Part shown: piece after piece, positions 31,383 through 33,385 of the stretch
Layout: the number at the start of each line of letters is the position of its first letter
Numbering within the stretch: position 1 is the first letter of the stretch
NCBI GenBank assembly: GCA_002238765.1
Contig: MPMZ01000032.1
Span: 1-33,385 of the forward strand
Length of the DNA stretch: 33,385 bases
Source: Nitrospira sp. bin75
GTDB lineage: Bacteria; Nitrospirota; Nitrospiria; Nitrospirales; UBA8639
Direction: 5' to 3'
Position numbers and translations under genes: made by a program
The notes under the pieces: model-generated
Told to the model about the DNA's origin: nothing
What the model saw: only the letters and a program-made list of their open reading frames with translations
Databases searched by the model: none

Positions 31383-31468
31383 GGCTTCCTCCTCTCTCGT
31401 GACGAAAGGGTCCAGATCCTGGGTCCCGCAAGGAACAGCGATCGCCGTTCCCCGCGGGCCCTTTTCGG

Positions 31469-32995
31469 TTACACCTTGACGGTCAGGAACAACGGCGTTC
31501 CCTGACGGTTGATAAACAGGAGAATCGGTTGCTCGCTCGGCAAGGTGTTCACCGCTTGTCGAAAGTCTTGCGACGATTGAACCGGTTCATGGTTGATCTC
31601 ACGGATCACGTCGCCTTGAACGAGTCCGGCCTTCTCGGCCTGACTGCCCGCGCGAATGCCCGTCACCATGACACCCGTGACACCGCCGTCAACGCCGAAT
31701 TGTTTGGCCAGCCGAGGGGTGAGATCCTCGACGGCCAGTCCGGCCAGCCGGGACTCGGTATCGGGTTCCTGCGCGGAGGCGACCTGTTGCCCCATCGGAT
31801 GTTCCACGATCGTCGTTCGCAGGGATTGTTCCGCTCCGTCACGCATGACCGTGATGGTGACCTCAGTCCCGACCGGGGTGGTGGTCACCCCCCGTTGCAA
31901 CTCCCTGGGTCCGGCAATCGCTTGGTCTTGATAGCGAATGATGGTATCGCCTCGCCGGAGTCCGGCCCGGTCCGCCGGGCTGTGTTCACGGACCTCGGTG
32001 ACGATGGCGCCATCGGGACGATCCAGGTGAAACGATTTGGCCAGGTCCGGGGTCACGGCTTGAATCCCGACGCCCAAGAACCCGCGGGTCACTTTCCCCG
32101 TCGTCATCAGGCTGGTATAGACGTGCCGGCCGATGGTGGCGGGAATCGCCAGGCTCACACCCTGGTAGCCGCCCGTCCGTGACAGAATGGCGGTGTTGAT
32201 GCCGACCAATTCGCCACGCATGTTGACCAACGCGCCGCCGGAGTTCCCGGGATTGATCGCGGCATCGGTTTGAATGAAATCTTCATACTGCGTGATCCCC
32301 ATGCCGCCTCGACCCTTGGCGCTCACGATGCCCTGCGTGACCGTGGAGCGCAGCCCGAAAGGGCTCCCGACCGCTAGGACGTAGTCGCCGACGTCCAGCT
32401 TGGACGAGTCACCCCAGGGAATGAACGGCAGGTTGTCGCCTTGAATTTTAATCACGGCCAAATCCGTTTGCGGGTCGCTCCCCACGATCGAACCGGTGAA
32501 TTCCCGTTTATCGAGCAAGGCGACCGTCACCGATTGCGCTCCTTCGACCACGTGGTGGTTGGTGACCACGTACCCTTCGGGACTCACGATGACCCCGGAC
32601 CCCATCCCCATCCCTCGAGGTTCCTGCCGTGGCTTGGGCACGGGTGGCATCCCGAAGAAGGGGTTATGCTGCGGACCGTGCTTGAACCAATCGGGGAGAC
32701 CGGGAGCGTCGGAGAATCCGGTGCCCATGGCCTTGGAGGCCGTGATATTGACGACGGCGGGTCTGACCGCTTTGACAATGTGCGCAAATCCATGCTCGGC
32801 CTGAGCATGCTGCGCCATGGAACGAGATGGAGTCGAGACCGCGGAAGGAGCCGGCGATCCCACCGCGCCGGTTGAAAAAGCGGCGACGAGCATGCCCGTA
32901 AAGATCAAGCTTACCGTGAGAGTGATCAGAAAAGTCTTTCTGCCCTGCGTCGCGGTGAGCGAGATGGACGATGAACGGGACAGTGGTTGTTTCAT
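31469..32995 (-). CDS. HtrA/DegP-like periplasmic serine protease with two PDZ domains
   Basis: HtrA proteins degrade misfolded envelope proteins and often act in the envelope stress response. The 508-residue protein has an N-terminal membrane segment (about 21-42, TFLITLTVSLIFTGMLVAAF), then the protease domain with His148 (VVTNHHVV), Asp178 (SDPQTDLAV) and Ser252 (NPGNSGGAL). Two PDZ domains follow: the first near GFLGVGIQAV, RAGLRRGDTII, the second near GVTGVMVTGI, KAGLVQGDVIREIN. The start at 32995 (MKQPLSRSSS) is chosen for the AAGGAGG site just before it; a longer frame to 33061 lacks such a site. It is transcribed ahead of the sigma gene. Confidence 0.95.
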   Translation of the reverse strand: MKQPLSRSSSISLTATQGRKTFLITLTVSLIFTGMLVAAFSTGAVGSPAPSAVSTPSRSMAQHAQAEHGFAHIVKAVRPAVVNITASKAMGTGFSDAPGLPDWFKHGPQHNPFFGMPPVPKPRQEPRGMGMGSGVIVSPEGYVVTNHHVVEGAQSVTVALLDKREFTGSIVGSDPQTDLAVIKIQGDNLPFIPWGDSSKLDVGDYVLAVGSPFGLRSTVTQGIVSAKGRGGMGITQYEDFIQTDAAINPGNSGGALVNMRGELVGINTAILSRTGGYQGVSLAIPATIGRHVYTSLMTTGKVTRGFLGVGIQAVTPDLAKSFHLDRPDGAIVTEVREHSPADRAGLRRGDTIIRYQDQAIAGPRELQRGVTTTPVGTEVTITVMRDGAEQSLRTTIVEHPMGQQVASAQEPDTESRLAGLAVEDLTPRLAKQFGVDGGVTGVMVTGIRAGSQAEKAGLVQGDVIREINHEPVQSSQDFRQAVNTLPSEQPILLFINRQGTPLFLTVKV

Positions 32996-33115
32996 GTTTT
33001 CCTCCTTTATGTAGGGGCGGTGTTCGCCCTGTGTAATCATCAGTTGAAACAGTTGTAGCATCGGAACATGAAAGAAAAATTAATCGCGGATTAAAAACTT
33101 CTAATTTTCCCCTTC

Positions 33116-33262
33116 TGTCATCCTCGACATCCTTAATCGAGGATCCAGGGTCTTTGCTTTTCCTGCGCTTGGTGAGGAGAAAGGCGGTAGATCTCCGTGT
33201 TCGCAAGGGGGACAGAAAGAGCAACAACGACACTGGATCCCCGATCGGGTCGGGGATTGTAT
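33116..33262 (+). repeat. GGATCC palindromic repeat, rearranged copy next to the MITE
   Basis: TGTCATCCTCGACATCC, TTAATCGAGGATCCAGGGTC and a T-rich centre are followed by a variant right half (AAGGCGGTAGATC..GCAAGGGGGACAG) and then an extra half element CTGGATCCCCGATCGGGTCG plus GGGATTGTATG. The MITE starts directly after it. Confidence 0.65.
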
Positions 33263-33263
33263 G

Positions 33264-33385
33264 TGTTCAGTCATTCGTTGACAGAATGAGGAACTGCCCA
33301 CAAAGTGGGAACCAGAAAGAAGGGCTCTTTTTTCCCTCCCCTTTGTAAGGGGAGGCCAGGTGGGGTAGAGCCACGCGTCCATGGG
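33264..33385 (+). mobile_element. MITE-like element, second copy (left 122 bases; runs off the window)
   Basis: It begins TGTTCAGTCATTCGTTGACA and matches 29802-29923 with one difference (GGGCTCTTTTTTCC against GGGCTCTCTTTTCC). The right end is outside the window. The near identity of the copies suggests recent movement or gene conversion. Confidence 0.75.

Larger units (their letters stand above)
32996..33385. other. Noncoding region upstream of htrA, to window end
   Basis: This contains the htrA leader (a small GGGCG/CGCCC hairpin at 33015-33029 just upstream of the ribosome site), a GGATCC-type repeat (33116-33262) and the start of the second MITE copy. No promoter was recognised with confidence and no gene is supported. 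Confidence 0.6.

Noticed and set aside
33101-33385. Minus-strand frames at the right edge
   Set aside because: They translate the GGATCC and MITE repeats; the same peptide fragments appear at the other copies.

Overview
The window looks like a chromosomal segment of a Gram-negative-type bacterium, most likely a Nitrospira-like member of the Nitrospirota. This is an inference. A complete-looking Pup-proteasome gene set (Mpa/ARC ATPase, Dop, PrcB, PrcA, PafA) sits beside Gram-negative envelope genes (FtsEX with an EnvC-like activator, HtrA), and outside Actinobacteria the Pup-proteasome is known mainly from Nitrospirota and a few other phyla. Gene density is high, starts are a mix of ATG, GTG and TTG, and intergenic spaces are full of short palindromic repeats. 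No tRNA, rRNA, CRISPR array or phage was seen.

Layout. 1-951: an IS3-type element end interrupts an hsdR (type I restriction) gene on the minus strand. 1100-5000: uvrB, a small membrane protein (DUF4321) and ffh. 5090-8243: a ribosome/tRNA/RNA maintenance cluster rpsP-rimM-trmD-rplS-rnhB-yraN. 8304-12510: a cell-division/peptidoglycan cluster ftsE-ftsX-envC-like-ctpA with overlapping starts and stops. 12500-13300 (minus): an Lrp-type ligand-binding protein and a stand-alone PolX-like helix-hairpin-helix protein. 13504-15452: thiamine thiazole/phosphate genes thiS-thiG-thiE, in which thiS has a repeat-derived tail after its Gly-Gly end. 15469-22102: a strong sigma-70-like promoter followed by mpa-dop-prcB-prcA-pafA, then an M23 peptidase and a LOG-family gene in the same direction. 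23659-27519: small mixed genes (secreted protein of unknown role, CPBP-like membrane protein, DUF6941-like protein, Hsp20, ArfB). 27682-29760: an S9 oligopeptidase. 30138-32995 (minus): htrA followed by a group-2 sigma-70 factor.

The main surprises are in the proteasome locus. prcB is split by a 38-bp insertion, and removing it restores a perfect reading frame. No gene for the small modifier (Pup or UBact) is visible between dop and prcB, where it normally lies; that gap holds only three different dispersed repeats. Ligase, depupylase, ATPase and alpha subunit are otherwise intact, so the locus either belongs to a strain losing the system, carries a sequence error, or encodes the modifier elsewhere.

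A second theme is the repeats. At least five families are present: a roughly 100-bp GGATCC palindrome, a GTAGGTCGG palindrome, a CCCTCTCC/GGGTGAGG palindrome, inverted 7-nt heptad arrays, and a 237-bp MITE-like element with 20-bp terminal inverted repeats. Several are nested inside one another, and some have been absorbed into coding sequence (thiS C-terminus, EnvC N-terminus).
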